A stretch of 64,000 bases of DNA, from assembly GCF_027568395.1 (NCBI RefSeq), contig NZ_JANKZL010000008.1, forward strand, positions 62,001 to 126,000. Reading direction: 5' to 3'. The position numbers and the translations under genes are program-made. This DNA comes from Aminobacter sp. HY435. Lineage in GTDB: Bacteria > Pseudomonadota > Alphaproteobacteria > Rhizobiales > Rhizobiaceae. The notes beneath the pieces were generated by a model. That model was not told where the DNA came from. It made no database searches and saw only the letters and a list, made by a program, of their open reading frames with translations. Shown one piece after another: positions 28,128-36,843 of this stretch; within the stretch, counting starts at the first letter, position 1, and every line of letters starts with the position of its first letter.

Positions 28128-30671
28128 ATGCTGAAGGACCTGCCTCTCGCCTTCCGCTTCGCCTCGCGAGAAATGCGTGGCGGCCTGCGCGGCTTCATGA
28201 TCTTCCTGACCTGCATCGCGCTCGGAGTGGCGGCGATCGGCGGCGTCAACTCGGTCGCCCGGGCGATTACCGCCGGAGTCGCCGGCGAAGGCCAGGCGCT
28301 GCTGGGCGGCGACATACGCTTCCAGTTGATCCAGCGCGAGGCGACCGGCAAGGAGCGCGCCTTCCTCGAAACGCTTGGCACTGTATCGCACAATGCCGGC
28401 ATGCGCTCGATGGCGCGGCTGGAAGACGGTTCCGACCAGTCGCTGGTCGAAGCCAAGGCGGTCGACGATGCCTATCCGCTGTACGGCCAACTGGTGACCG
28501 AGCCGGCACTGCCGCGCACCGAATTGTTTGCCGAAAAGGCTGGCGCCTTTGGCGCAGCTGCCCCCGATCTTCTGTTCGAGCGCCTGAAGCTCCAGCTCGG
28601 CGACCGCATCAAGCTGGGCGGGACGACCTTCGAACTGCGCGCCAGGCTCGTCACCGAGCCGGACGCCGTCTCCGACGGCTTCGGCTTTGCGCCACGGCTT
28701 CTGGTGTCGATGGAGGGCCTCACGGCATCCGGGTTGATCCAGCCGGGCAGTCTGGTCGAGCACGCCTACAAGGTTCGCTTGCCGGTCGGGACCAGCGAGG
28801 CCCAAATCACCGCGGTGCGCGAGCGGACCAATGCCGCGTTTCCCGAAGCCGGCTGGAGCGTGCGCACGCGCACCAACGCAGCGCCTGCCCTGTCGGCCAA
28901 CATCGAGCGCTTCTCGCAGTTCCTGACGCTGGTCGGGTTGACTTCGCTGGTGGTCGGCGGCGTCGGCGTGGCGAATGCCGTGCGCGCCTATCTCGACGGC
29001 AAGCGCGGTGTCATTGCCACCTTCAAGAGCCTTGGCGCGTCGGGCGGCTTCGTTCTGTCGGTCTACCTGATCCAGATATTGCTGATCGCCGGCATCGGCA
29101 TCGCCATCGGTCTCGTGCTCGGAGCGCTGATGCCGTTCGCGGCAAGTGCCGCACTGCAATCGGTCATTCCGGTGCCGGCGGAAGCGGGGATCTATCCCGC
29201 CGCGCTGGCGATGGCTGCTCTGTTCGGCGTTCTGGTGACGCTGGCTTTCGCCATCCTGCCGCTGGGCCGCGCCCGCGACGTGCCGGCGACGGCGCTGTTT
29301 CGCGAGATGGGCTTCGAGGGCCGTGGCCTGCCGCGTCTCGTCTACATCGCAACGGCGCTCGGCATCGCCGCAGCGCTTGCGCTTCTCTCCATCTGGTTCG
29401 CCGGCGACCGGCGCATTGCCACGACCTTCGTCGGTGCGACGATCTTTGCTTTCCTGGTGCTGCGCGCCGTTGCGGTCGGCGTGCAGTGGCTGGCACGCAA
29501 GAGCCCACGCGTGCGTTCGACCGCACTTCGCCTCGCCATCGGCAACATCCATCGGCCCGGCGCGCTGACGCCGTCGGTAGTGCTGTCGCTGGGGCTGGGA
29601 CTGACGCTGCTGGTGACGCTGGCGCTGATCGACGGCAATCTGCGCCGCCAGATATCAGGCAGCCTGCCGGAACGCGCGCCGAACTTCTTCTTCGTCGACA
29701 TCCAGCCGGGCGAGGTCGACTACTTCGCCAGGCTGGTCGAGGCCGAGGCGCCCGGCGGCAAGCTGGTGCGCGTGCCGATGCTGCGCGGGCGGGTGATGGC
29801 GCTCAACGGCATCGAGGTGCAGAAACTCAACGTGCCTCCTGAGGGCGCATGGGTGCTGCGCGGCGACCGTGGCTTGACCTACGCAAGGAATATTCCCGAG
29901 AATTCGACCCTGTCGCAGGGTGCGTGGTGGCCGGCCGACTATTCCGGCGAGCCTTTGGTGTCGTTTTCGGCGCAGGAGGCGCGCGAGCTCGGCCTCAAGC
30001 TCGGCGATACGGTGACGGTCAACGTGCTTGGCCGCAACGTGACGGCCAAGATCGCCAGCTTCCGCGAAGTGCAGTGGGAATCGATGGGCATCAACTTCGT
30101 CATGGTGTTCTCGCCCAATACCTTTGCCGGTGCGCCGCACAGCTGGCTGGCGACGTTGACGGAGGAGAAGGCGAACCCGGCCGACGAATCCAAGATCCTC
30201 AACGCTGTGACGCGCAGCTATCCGGCGATCACCACCGTTCGGGTCAAGGACGCGCTCGACGTGGTCAACCGGCTCGTCGCCCAGCTCGGCACGGCGATCC
30301 GCGCGGCGGCAGGCGTGGCGCTGATCGCCTCGGTGCTGGTGCTGGCCGGGGCGCTCGCCGCCGGCAACCGTGCCCGTATCCACGATGCGGTGATCCTGAA
30401 AACGCTAGGGGCGACACGCAGGACGCTGATCGCGGCCTTCTCGCTCGAATACATGCTGATCGGGCTTGCTACGGCGGTGTTTGCGCTCGCCGCAGGTGGC
30501 CTGGCCGCGTGGTTCGTGGTGGCCAGGATCATGTCGCTGCCATCGAGCTTCCTGCCCGAGGTGGCGGTGGCGACGATCGTCGCGGCACTGGTGCTGACCG
30601 TCGGATTCGGCCTCATCGGCACGTGGCGCGTGCTGGGTCACAAGGCGGCGCCGGTGCTGCGAACGGAATAG
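28128..30671 (+). CDS. ybbP: FtsX-like ABC permease (YbbP family)
   Basis: A large 847-residue inner-membrane protein. One N-terminal helix (about residues 22-45) precedes a periplasmic domain of roughly 200 residues; three or four helices follow around 275-400, then another three around 430-500, a second large periplasmic domain, and three C-terminal helices (about 705-840) forming the second FtsX domain with ILKTLGATRRTL. This duplicated FtsX layout is YbbP-like. ATG 28128 directly precedes the basic segment before helix 1. Confidence 0.88.
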   Translation: MLKDLPLAFRFASREMRGGLRGFMIFLTCIALGVAAIGGVNSVARAITAGVAGEGQALLGGDIRFQLIQREATGKERAFLETLGTVSHNAGMRSMARLEDGSDQSLVEAKAVDDAYPLYGQLVTEPALPRTELFAEKAGAFGAAAPDLLFERLKLQLGDRIKLGGTTFELRARLVTEPDAVSDGFGFAPRLLVSMEGLTASGLIQPGSLVEHAYKVRLPVGTSEAQITAVRERTNAAFPEAGWSVRTRTNAAPALSANIERFSQFLTLVGLTSLVVGGVGVANAVRAYLDGKRGVIATFKSLGASGGFVLSVYLIQILLIAGIGIAIGLVLGALMPFAASAALQSVIPVPAEAGIYPAALAMAALFGVLVTLAFAILPLGRARDVPATALFREMGFEGRGLPRLVYIATALGIAAALALLSIWFAGDRRIATTFVGATIFAFLVLRAVAVGVQWLARKSPRVRSTALRLAIGNIHRPGALTPSVVLSLGLGLTLLVTLALIDGNLRRQISGSLPERAPNFFFVDIQPGEVDYFARLVEAEAPGGKLVRVPMLRGRVMALNGIEVQKLNVPPEGAWVLRGDRGLTYARNIPENSTLSQGAWWPADYSGEPLVSFSAQEARELGLKLGDTVTVNVLGRNVTAKIASFREVQWESMGINFVMVFSPNTFAGAPHSWLATLTEEKANPADESKILNAVTRSYPAITTVRVKDALDVVNRLVAQLGTAIRAAAGVALIASVLVLAGALAAGNRARIHDAVILKTLGATRRTLIAAFSLEYMLIGLATAVFALAAGGLAAWFVVARIMSLPSSFLPEVAVATIVAALVLTVGFGLIGTWRVLGHKAAPVLRTE

Positions 30672-30860
30672 CCAGGCCGGCAACGCCGGGTGATCTCAAA
30701 TACATTTGTATGAGAAATGTTGCCTCACGGCGGGTTTCAAAGCGTTACGGGCCTTGTTCTGGCCCGAAAGAAGCATCATATTTCGCCGCAGGCATGCTGG
30801 AGTCCCGCCAGCGGAGCCTGGGTCTCGACCCGACACCCGACGGGGCAGAAGCAACAGAGG
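30672..30860 (+). promoter_or_regulatory. Structured 5' region of the Bax-inhibitor gene, candidate ybhL leader
   Basis: The gap upstream of the BI-1 gene contains ATACA-TT-TGTAT (30700-30711), likely a promoter-proximal palindrome, then CGGGCC/GGCCCG (30748-30753 with 30761-30766), GCTGG/CCAGC around 30796-30815 and GGGT/ACCC around 30821-30832. In alphaproteobacteria a conserved RNA called the ybhL motif is known upstream of ybhL (BI-1) genes. Gene context fits; I could not check the covariance consensus. Confidence 0.45.
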
Positions 30861-30865
30861 AAACC

Positions 30866-31645
30866 ATGTCTGACTTCAGAAATTACCAGACGCGCATGGC
30901 GACCGCCGGTGCCCGTGCCGACGCGTCGATCGACGAAGGCCTGCGCGCCTACATGCTCAAGGTCTACAACCTTATGGCGCTTGGCCTGGTCATCACCGGT
31001 CTCGCCGCGTTCGGTACCATGATGCTGGCGACCACCAATGATCCGGCAACCGCTGTCGCCACGATGGGCAACGGCAAGATGCTGACCAGCCTGGGCGTCG
31101 CGCTCTATGGCTCGCCGCTGAAGTGGGTCGTCATGCTGGCGCCGCTCGGAATGGTGTTCTTCCTGAGCGCCCGCATCCAGTCGATGAGCACTTCCGGCGC
31201 GCAGACCGCGTTCTGGGTCTTCGCCGGCCTGATGGGCCTGTCGCTGTCGTCGATCTTCCTGGTCTATACCAGCGCAAGCATCGTGCAGACCTTCTTCATC
31301 ACCGCCACCGCCTTTGGCGGACTGTCGCTGTTCGGCTACACGACCAAGCGCGACCTGACGGCCATGGGCACGTTCTTCGCCATGGGCGTGATCGGTCTGC
31401 TGATCGCCATGGTGGTCAACATCTTCCTGCAGTCGTCGGCCCTGCAGTTCGCCATTTCGGCGATCGGCGTGCTGGTGTTTGCGGGCCTGACCGCCTACGA
31501 CACGCAGAAGATCAAGGAGATGTATTTCGAGGGCGACGACGTGCTCGTCTCCGGCCGCAAGGCGATCATGGGCGCGCTCACGCTCTATCTCGACTTCATC
31601 AACCTGTTCTCGTTCCTGCTGTCGTTCCTGGGCAACCGCGAGTAA
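30866..31645 (+). CDS. Bax inhibitor-1/YccA-family membrane protein
   Basis: A 259-residue protein with seven predicted helices. The BI-1 signature is seen in the last third, FAGLTAYDTQKIKEMYFEG, where the Asp pair senses pH/calcium in characterised homologues. ATG 30866 follows AGAGGAAACC. BI-1 homologues act as pH-sensitive calcium leak channels or interact with FtsH; the bacterial role is not settled. A terminator follows directly. Confidence 0.9.
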   Translation: MSDFRNYQTRMATAGARADASIDEGLRAYMLKVYNLMALGLVITGLAAFGTMMLATTNDPATAVATMGNGKMLTSLGVALYGSPLKWVVMLAPLGMVFFLSARIQSMSTSGAQTAFWVFAGLMGLSLSSIFLVYTSASIVQTFFITATAFGGLSLFGYTTKRDLTAMGTFFAMGVIGLLIAMVVNIFLQSSALQFAISAIGVLVFAGLTAYDTQKIKEMYFEGDDVLVSGRKAIMGALTLYLDFINLFSFLLSFLGNRE

Positions 31646-31670
31646 GCAGGTCAGAGCGAAATCATGCGAA

Positions 31671-31693
31671 GGGCGGCCATCGGCCGCCCTTTT
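31671..31693 (+). terminator. Intrinsic terminator of the Bax-inhibitor gene
   Basis: GGGCGGCC (31671-31678) and GGCCGCCC (31682-31689) form a perfect eight-pair stem with a three-base loop, followed by TTTT (31690-31693). Confidence 0.9.
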
Positions 31694-31747
31694 CATTTGG
31701 GCAGCGCTCTGCTCTTATGGATGGCAGTAAACTGGATTGCCTAAATT

Positions 31748-32320
31748 ATGAGCATGTCGATACGCCACGCTTTGCCCGACGACCTCGGCCGCATTACCGA
31801 AATCTATGCCGACGCGGTGCTGAACGGGACCGCCACCTACGAGTTGGACCCGCCAGACCGGTTGGAAATGGCCGCGCGGTTCGAGACGCTGATGCAGGGC
31901 GGATATCCGTATCTGGTGGCCGAGCGCGACGGCGCGATCCTTGGCTATGCCTACGCCGGACCCTTCCGGGCGCGGCCGGCCTATCGCTTCATCGTCGAGG
32001 ATTCGATCTACATCGCGCCGGAGGCCAAGGGTGCGGGGCTCGGCAGGGGGCTGATGCTGGCGCTGATCGGGGAGTGCACCCGGCTCGGCTTCCGCCAGAT
32101 CGTCGCCGTCATCGGCGACGGCCACGCCGACAGCGCCTCGGTCAAGCTGCATGAGCGGCTGGGCTTCCACCACACCGGCCGCATGGAAGGCTCGGGCTAC
32201 AAGCATGGCCGCTGGCTCGACACGGTGTTGATGCAACTGGCGATGAATGGCGGCGCGACCACGCAGCCGGATGCCAACTCGATGCCGGAACGCAAGTTCC
32301 AGGCGACAAAAGTCGCCTGA
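31748..32320 (+). CDS. GNAT acetyltransferase (phosphinothricin acetyltransferase-like)
   Basis: A 190-residue N-acetyltransferase. The opening SIRHALPDDLGRITEIYADAVLNGTATYELDPP resembles the Pat/Bar/YncA group (quoted in pieces), and the acetyl-CoA loop is GAGLGRGLM near residue 98. A second ATG at 31754 (MSIRH) is an equally good start. Members acetylate phosphinothricin-like amines or methionine derivatives; actual substrate unknown. The last 20 residues extend past the usual domain end. Confidence 0.82.
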   Translation: MSMSIRHALPDDLGRITEIYADAVLNGTATYELDPPDRLEMAARFETLMQGGYPYLVAERDGAILGYAYAGPFRARPAYRFIVEDSIYIAPEAKGAGLGRGLMLALIGECTRLGFRQIVAVIGDGHADSASVKLHERLGFHHTGRMEGSGYKHGRWLDTVLMQLAMNGGATTQPDANSMPERKFQATKVA

Positions 32321-32422
32321 ATTTCCAGGATTTTCACCGGAAAAGTCGCGAGATTTCGGCAAAATCGAACGACTTTTGCATGGATTTGAGCGCAAAACCC
32401 ACGGGTTCTTGTGCTGCTGCGA

Positions 32423-33061
32423 TCATCCGGTGCCGCCGAGCAGGGGCACGAAGCGCACAGCCGCTAGCGATGTCTCGGCAAATTCGCTGTCGGTGACGCG
32501 CACCAGCCTGATCAGCTGCTGGTCGCCGGGCGGCCCAAGCGGCATGACCAGTCGCCCGCCGATCGCAAGCTGGTCCTTCCAGGCTTCGGGGATGGAGCGT
32601 GCGCCGGCGGCGGACAGGATGGCGTCGTAGGGCGCCTGTTCCGGATGTCCGCCGGCGCCGTCACCCGTTATTACCTCGACGTTCCGGTAGCGGAGCCGCC
32701 GCAGGCGAGCGCGGGCCTGTTCGGCGAGCTTCGCGATGCGTTCGATGGTGACCACCTTGCCGGCGATCCCGGACAACACCGCGGCGGCGTAGCCGGATCC
32801 GGCGCCGATTTCCAGGACCTTGCTGCCCGGACGAATTGCGGCCGCCGAAATCATCAGGGCGACGATATAGGGCTGGGAGATGGTTTGGCCGGCCTCGATT
32901 GGCAAAGCGGTGTCGTCATAGGCCTGCCGGCGTAGCGGCGGCGGCACGAAATCCTCGCGCGGCACGCTGCGCATTGCCTGCAGCACCGCAAGATCGACGA
33001 TGCCGCGCCGGACGATCTGCTGCTCCACCATGTCAAGGCGAGCCAACTTGAAGCTGCTCAT
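32423..33061 (-). CDS. pcm: Protein-L-isoaspartate O-methyltransferase
   Basis: A 212-residue SAM-dependent methyltransferase that starts repair of isoaspartyl residues. SAM motif I is [15 protein letters not shown] near residue 80; the upstream LPIEAGQTISQPYIVALM is the Pcm-specific substrate loop with the conserved Thr-Ile-Ser. It is divergent from the CCUCCUCCC small-RNA cluster. In enterobacteria pcm sits beside surE; here it is alone. Confidence 0.92.
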   Translation of the reverse strand: MSSFKLARLDMVEQQIVRRGIVDLAVLQAMRSVPREDFVPPPLRRQAYDDTALPIEAGQTISQPYIVALMISAAAIRPGSKVLEIGAGSGYAAAVLSGIAGKVVTIERIAKLAEQARARLRRLRYRNVEVITGDGAGGHPEQAPYDAILSAAGARSIPEAWKDQLAIGGRLVMPLGPPGDQQLIRLVRVTDSEFAETSLAAVRFVPLLGGTG

Positions 33062-33271
33062 GGGCTGCCTCTTGCGTTTTGTTTTCGCCTAGCTTTCGCG
33101 TTTGCGCGCGGCGGCAGAGCCTGGCACCTGCGGCGGCCCGCCGCAGGTGCCGTAGCGTCCGTCGCGTGTTGCGGCGCGATGCGAACTTGCTGCATTGCAC
33201 AAAACGCAAAGCTCCTATGCAATATCAACACTTTAAATCAGAGCGCGGCGGAGCTAAATATCACTCATCGA
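33062..33271. promoter_or_regulatory. Divergent promoter region between pcm and the small-RNA cluster
   Basis: This part of the 570-base gap has no ORF with a credible start. It becomes AT-richer toward the RNA cluster. A TGC-rich element TTGCTGCATTGCA (33187-33199) and CCTATG (33214-33219) recur upstream of the DUF1127 gene at 54082-54094 and 54121-54126. A promoter for the RNA cluster is expected here; -35/-10 boxes are not clear. Confidence 0.4.
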
Positions 33272-33309
33272 ATTTGTCGGGCCTACCTCCTCCCAGGTTT
33301 CCGACGAAT
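33272..33309 (+). ncRNA. CCUCCUCCC-loop small RNA, unit 1 (cuckoo/CcsR-like)
   Basis: ATTTGTCGG (33272-33280) pairs with CCGACGAAT (33301-33309), with one G-U pair; inside, GCCT pairs with AGGT, leaving the loop ACCTCCTCCC (33285-33294). Presentation of CCUCCUCCC in a hairpin loop is the defining feature of the cuckoo RNA family of alphaproteobacteria, which includes the stress-induced CcsR RNAs of Rhodobacter sphaeroides. The loop is complementary to Shine-Dalgarno-like sequence. Confidence 0.8.
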
Positions 33310-33310
33310 A

Positions 33311-33342
33311 GGTCAGCGCCTACCTCCTCCCAGACGCTGGCC
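33311..33342 (+). ncRNA. CCUCCUCCC-loop small RNA, unit 2
   Basis: GGTCAGCG (33311-33318) pairs with CGCTGGCC (33335-33342), with one G-U pair. The loop again contains the identical ten bases ACCTCCTCCC (33322-33331), though the stem sequence differs from unit 1. Different stems with an identical loop indicate selection on the loop. Only one base separates it from unit 1. Confidence 0.8.
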
Positions 33343-33351
33343 ACCAATACG

Positions 33352-33392
33352 ACACCCGCCGGACCTCCTCCCCCGGCGGGTGTTGTTTTTTT
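33352..33392 (+). ncRNA. CCUCCUCCC-loop small RNA, unit 3, doubling as the intrinsic terminator
   Basis: ACACCCGCCGG (33352-33362) pairs perfectly with CCGGCGGGTGT (33373-33383) around the ten-base loop ACCTCCTCCC (33363-33372). A T-run follows at 33386-33392, so this third hairpin also ends transcription. The three units probably derive from one plus-strand transcript ending near 33392 that is processed, as for Rhodobacter CcsR1-4. No DUF1127 gene lies directly upstream here, unlike in Rhodobacter. Confidence 0.82.
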
Positions 33393-33631
33393 AAGCTCCC
33401 CCCAGAGACACGTTCCGCCCGCGCTTTCGACGCCTGGATGGACCACAGCCGGCCAAAGCGCCGGACAGCGCCAGCACTGCAACGAGCGGTGTGGCGTTCG
33501 GGTGGCCTTACAGGCTATAGGCAGTGCCAAGCACCTTCAGGTCATGGCCGCGGAGGGACGATATGATGGCCGCCGCGGCTTGCGATCGAGCGCCGACGGC
33601 GGCTGGTGAGGAACGAGGAAAGGAATTCAGC

Positions 33632-35146
33632 ATGAACGTGACAAGCGAAACCGCTGCCCTTCTCGAGCGGCTCGGCGTCGCCAAGGCCGATTTCACCGGC
33701 GGCGACCTGGTCGTGCGCAGCCCGGTGACCGGCGAGCAGATCGGCGCCTTGAAGTCGATTTCGCCTGCCGAAGCCGGCAAGGCCATCGAGCGTGCCGACA
33801 AGGCCTTCAGGACCTGGCGTAACGTGCCTGCACCGAAGCGCGGCGAGCTGGTGCGCCTGCTCGGAGAGGAATTGCGCGCCGCCAAGACCGATCTCGGACG
33901 TCTTGTGTCGATCGAAGTCGGCAAGATTCCGTCGGAAGGCCTGGGCGAAGTCCAGGAAATGATCGACATCTGCGACTTTGCCGTCGGCCTGTCGCGCCAG
34001 CTCTACGGCCTGACCATTGCTACCGAACGCGCCGGCCATCGCATGATGGAAACCTGGCACCCGCTCGGCGTCATTGGCGTTATCTCGGCCTTCAACTTCC
34101 CGGTCGCGGTGTGGTCGTGGAACGCAGCGCTCGCTTTTGTCTGCGGCAACTCGGTGATGTGGAAGCCGTCGGAAAAGACGCCGCTGACAGCACTTGCCTG
34201 CGACGCCATCTTCAAGCGCGCCGCCGCCCGCTTCGGCGCGGACGCTCCCGAGGGCCTGTCGCAGGTGCTGATCGGCGACCGCGCCGTCGGCGAAGTGCTG
34301 GTCGACAATCCGAAGGTGCCGCTGGTGTCGGCCACCGGCTCGACCCGCATGGGCCGCGATGTCGGTCCGCGCCTGGCCAAGCGCTTTGCCCGCGCCATCC
34401 TCGAGCTCGGCGGCAACAATGCCGGCATCGTCTGCCCGTCGGCCAATCTCGACATGGCGCTGCGCGCCATTGCCTTCGGCGCCATGGGCACCGCCGGCCA
34501 GCGCTGCACCACCATGCGCCGGCTGTTCGTTCACGACAGCGTCTACGATGCGCTCGTTCCCCGTCTCAAGAAGGCCTATGACAGCGTCTCGGTCGGAAGC
34601 CCGCTGGAAAGCGCGGCGCTGGTCGGTCCGCTGATCGACAAGGCGGCCTTCGACGGCATGCAGAAGGCGCTGACGGAAGCCGGCGAGCACGGCGGCAAGA
34701 TCACCGGCGGCATTCGTGTCGACCAGGGTCATGTCGGCGCCTATTACGTCAAGCCGGCGCTCGTCGAGATGCCCGGCCAGGTTGGCCCGGTGCTTGAAGA
34801 GACCTTCGCGCCGATCCTCTATGTCATGAAGTACTCGGACTTCGACCAGGTGCTCGACCTGCACAATGCGGTCGGCGCTGGCCTGTCGTCGTCGATCTTC
34901 ACGCTCGACCTGCAGGAAGCCGAGCGCTTCCTGTCGGTCGAAGGGTCGGACTGCGGCATCGCCAACGTCAATATCGGCACCTCGGGCGCCGAGATCGGCG
35001 GCGCGTTCGGCGGCGAGAAGGAAACCGGCGGCGGCCGCGAGAGCGGCTCCGATGCGTGGAAGGCCTATATGCGCCGCGCCACCAACACGGTGAACTACTC
35101 CAAGGCGCTGCCGCTGGCGCAGGGCGTGTCGTTCGACATCGACTGA
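33632..35146 (+). CDS. amaB: ALDH7-type aldehyde dehydrogenase (alpha-aminoadipic semialdehyde / piperideine-6-carboxylate dehydrogenase)
   Basis: A 504-residue aldehyde dehydrogenase of the antiquitin group. Active-site residues are Asn155 in SAFNFPVA, Lys178 in WKPSEKTP, Glu258 in LELGGNNAG and the nucleophile Cys292 in TAGQRCTT. ALDH7 enzymes oxidise 2-aminoadipate 6-semialdehyde to 2-aminoadipate in lysine breakdown. AGGAAAGGAA precedes ATG 33632. It stands alone between the small-RNA cluster (240 bases upstream) and a terminator. The enzyme family is sure; the lysine role is inferred. Confidence 0.87.
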   Translation: MNVTSETAALLERLGVAKADFTGGDLVVRSPVTGEQIGALKSISPAEAGKAIERADKAFRTWRNVPAPKRGELVRLLGEELRAAKTDLGRLVSIEVGKIPSEGLGEVQEMIDICDFAVGLSRQLYGLTIATERAGHRMMETWHPLGVIGVISAFNFPVAVWSWNAALAFVCGNSVMWKPSEKTPLTALACDAIFKRAAARFGADAPEGLSQVLIGDRAVGEVLVDNPKVPLVSATGSTRMGRDVGPRLAKRFARAILELGGNNAGIVCPSANLDMALRAIAFGAMGTAGQRCTTMRRLFVHDSVYDALVPRLKKAYDSVSVGSPLESAALVGPLIDKAAFDGMQKALTEAGEHGGKITGGIRVDQGHVGAYYVKPALVEMPGQVGPVLEETFAPILYVMKYSDFDQVLDLHNAVGAGLSSSIFTLDLQEAERFLSVEGSDCGIANVNIGTSGAEIGGAFGGEKETGGGRESGSDAWKAYMRRATNTVNYSKALPLAQGVSFDID

Positions 35147-35168
35147 TCGGCTTGGCTGCTTGAAATCA

Positions 35169-35201
35169 GGCGCTGCCCGCGAAAGCGGGTGGCGCCTTTT
35201 T
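35169..35201 (+). terminator. Intrinsic terminator of the ALDH gene
   Basis: GGCGC-tg-CCCGC (35169-35180), loop GAAA, GCGGG-tg-GCGCC (35185-35196) then TTTTT (35197-35201). A stable tetraloop hairpin with T-run, five bases before the convergent thioesterase gene. Confidence 0.9.
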
Positions 35202-35206
35202 CGTGC

Positions 35207-36151
35207 TCAGAGCGCCAGCGTCGGCACTACCCAGCCGTCGAGCTCCTCAAGCGCCGCAGCGCTGATGGGCATCAGCTTGCGCGCCTCGAGATCGAAGCAG
35301 ATGGCGATGACCTGCATCGCGCCGAAGCTGCGCCCGGTGAACGGATCGAGCATCCAGTTGATCAGCGACTGGGTCCGCGCGTCGGCCCTTTCGATGCCGG
35401 CGCGGATCTCGTAGCAGTCGCCGGCGCGGGGCCAGCCCGAATTGACGACCTGGAATTCGAGGGCGGCGGAGCCGAAATGCGGGCCGGGCCTGCCGCTGTG
35501 CCGCTCCGCCAGCTGGCGCAATGGGGTGATGATGTTGCGCACGCCGTCGGCCATGGCACCGACGAAGGCGTGCGGCAGCATTTGTCCGAACCGATCGCAG
35601 CCCGCAGTGTCGACCGCCCCCATGCCGACACTGACCAGATTGAGCGCATCGGCCCGCCACAGGGAGGCCGAGGTGGCGCTTGGCGCGTCGCTGACGCCGC
35701 GGGGCAGGGCGATTGCCGGCACCTCGACTAGCTGGCCGCCCGCCCGCTCCATGAAATGGGCGGGCCACGGCCGAGCCGTGCCGTCGTCGCTCGCCGCATA
35801 CCGGATTTCGATGCGAAATGTCGCCGCCTGTTCGCCGGTCTGGCTGTTGTACATCACCGCAACGATCGAGGCGCTGTCGCCGCCGATCGCGGTGAAGCCA
35901 GCGCTGACATGCACGCAGGCTGCTGCGCGCAGTTCACGCAGGAAGCGGATGTGCATGCTGGCGACCGTAAGGGTAGTGGCAGTGTCGGGCGCGAACAGCC
36001 GGGGCAGGCCGGCGAGCCCGAAGAGCATGGCAACACCCTCCATGCAGCGCGCCATATAGAAGCGCGTGTTCATGTGACCCATCTCGTCGCATTCCCAGGT
36101 GGCGACGCCGCCACGCCAGACGTCGCGCAACTCGAAGAAGCCCGCTGTCAT
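35207..36151 (-). CDS. Acyl-CoA thioesterase, tandem hotdog domains
   Basis: A 314-residue protein of two 4HBT-like hotdog domains. The first has DEMGHMNTRFYMARCMEG (residues about 21-38), the Asp/Asn helix region typical of hotdog thioesterases; the second begins near residue 190 with DRFGQMLPHAFVGAMADG. ATG 36151 follows GGGAGGCAAGG; the 18-residue extension upstream is not supported. Likely cleaves or binds acyl-CoA in the cytoplasm; substrate unknown. Confidence 0.78.
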   Translation of the reverse strand: MTAGFFELRDVWRGGVATWECDEMGHMNTRFYMARCMEGVAMLFGLAGLPRLFAPDTATTLTVASMHIRFLRELRAAACVHVSAGFTAIGGDSASIVAVMYNSQTGEQAATFRIEIRYAASDDGTARPWPAHFMERAGGQLVEVPAIALPRGVSDAPSATSASLWRADALNLVSVGMGAVDTAGCDRFGQMLPHAFVGAMADGVRNIITPLRQLAERHSGRPGPHFGSAALEFQVVNSGWPRAGDCYEIRAGIERADARTQSLINWMLDPFTGRSFGAMQVIAICFDLEARKLMPISAAALEELDGWVVPTLAL

Positions 36152-36333
36152 GCCTTGCCTCCCATGATCAGGCAAAAGCGTAGCCGGCACCGTTGCCGGC
36201 CTCATCGTCGCATCGGACGATACCGGCCTAGCAACGCCTCAGGGTTCAACTTCGCCGGCTGCTGCGGAACAGGTGCCTTCTTCGGGACAAAGAATTTGTC
36301 GCAGCCGGACGCAATTCCGCAGCCGCGCCATCG

Positions 36334-36753
36334 ATGCTATCTGTGGGTGATCGAGGAACAAGGTCGCGACGCTTGGCCGGATTTCGCCGCAGGGGAACAG
36401 GGTTCGGGGTCGCGCTTGCCGCGGCGCTGTTGTTCGTCCTGCAGACGGCTGCCGGCGCCCTCGCGATCGGGCAGGGCCAGCCGCCACTCGACATCTTCGG
36501 CAATCCGCTGTGCATCACAACGGCGACCGATCACACCGCCCCCGCCAAGAGCGACCATCCGAGCCTGCCCGAATGCTGCACGCTCGGCTGCAACATGGTC
36601 TCGTCGGCAGCGGTTTCGCCGCCGCAAGGTCACGAGGTGGCGCTTGCCTCGCCGATCGAAATTCCCGCGCCGTTCCTGCCGATGCTGCTCGATCCGCCAA
36701 CGGACGCCAAGCACGATCCCGGAAATCCGCGCGCGCCGCCGCTGGCCGCCTGA
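36334..36753 (+). CDS. DUF2946-like Cys/His-rich exported protein
   Basis: A 139-residue protein, possibly DUF2946. A basic N-terminus and hydrophobic helix (about residues 24-44) look like a signal sequence; the mature part has Cys60 in GNPLCITT, a His, and the close cluster ECCTLGC near residue 80, plausible metal ligands. The start is uncertain: ATG 36334 has no clear ribosome site. It precedes a PCu(A)C chaperone and a CopC-CopD fusion by 90 bases, so a periplasmic copper role is inferred from context. Confidence 0.6.
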   Translation: MLSVGDRGTRSRRLAGFRRRGTGFGVALAAALLFVLQTAAGALAIGQGQPPLDIFGNPLCITTATDHTAPAKSDHPSLPECCTLGCNMVSSAAVSPPQGHEVALASPIEIPAPFLPMLLDPPTDAKHDPGNPRAPPLAA

Positions 36754-36843
36754 CGCCTGCCGCTGATGCGGCCCACCCGACTTTTCCGGAACTATCGGCC
36801 ACGCTCGAGGCGTCGGCCATTCCATTCGATTTTGGAGACATCC

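Noticed and set aside
33179-33394. 71-codon plus-strand ORF over the small-RNA cluster
   Set aside because: No ribosome site, and its sequence is explained by three base-paired hairpins.
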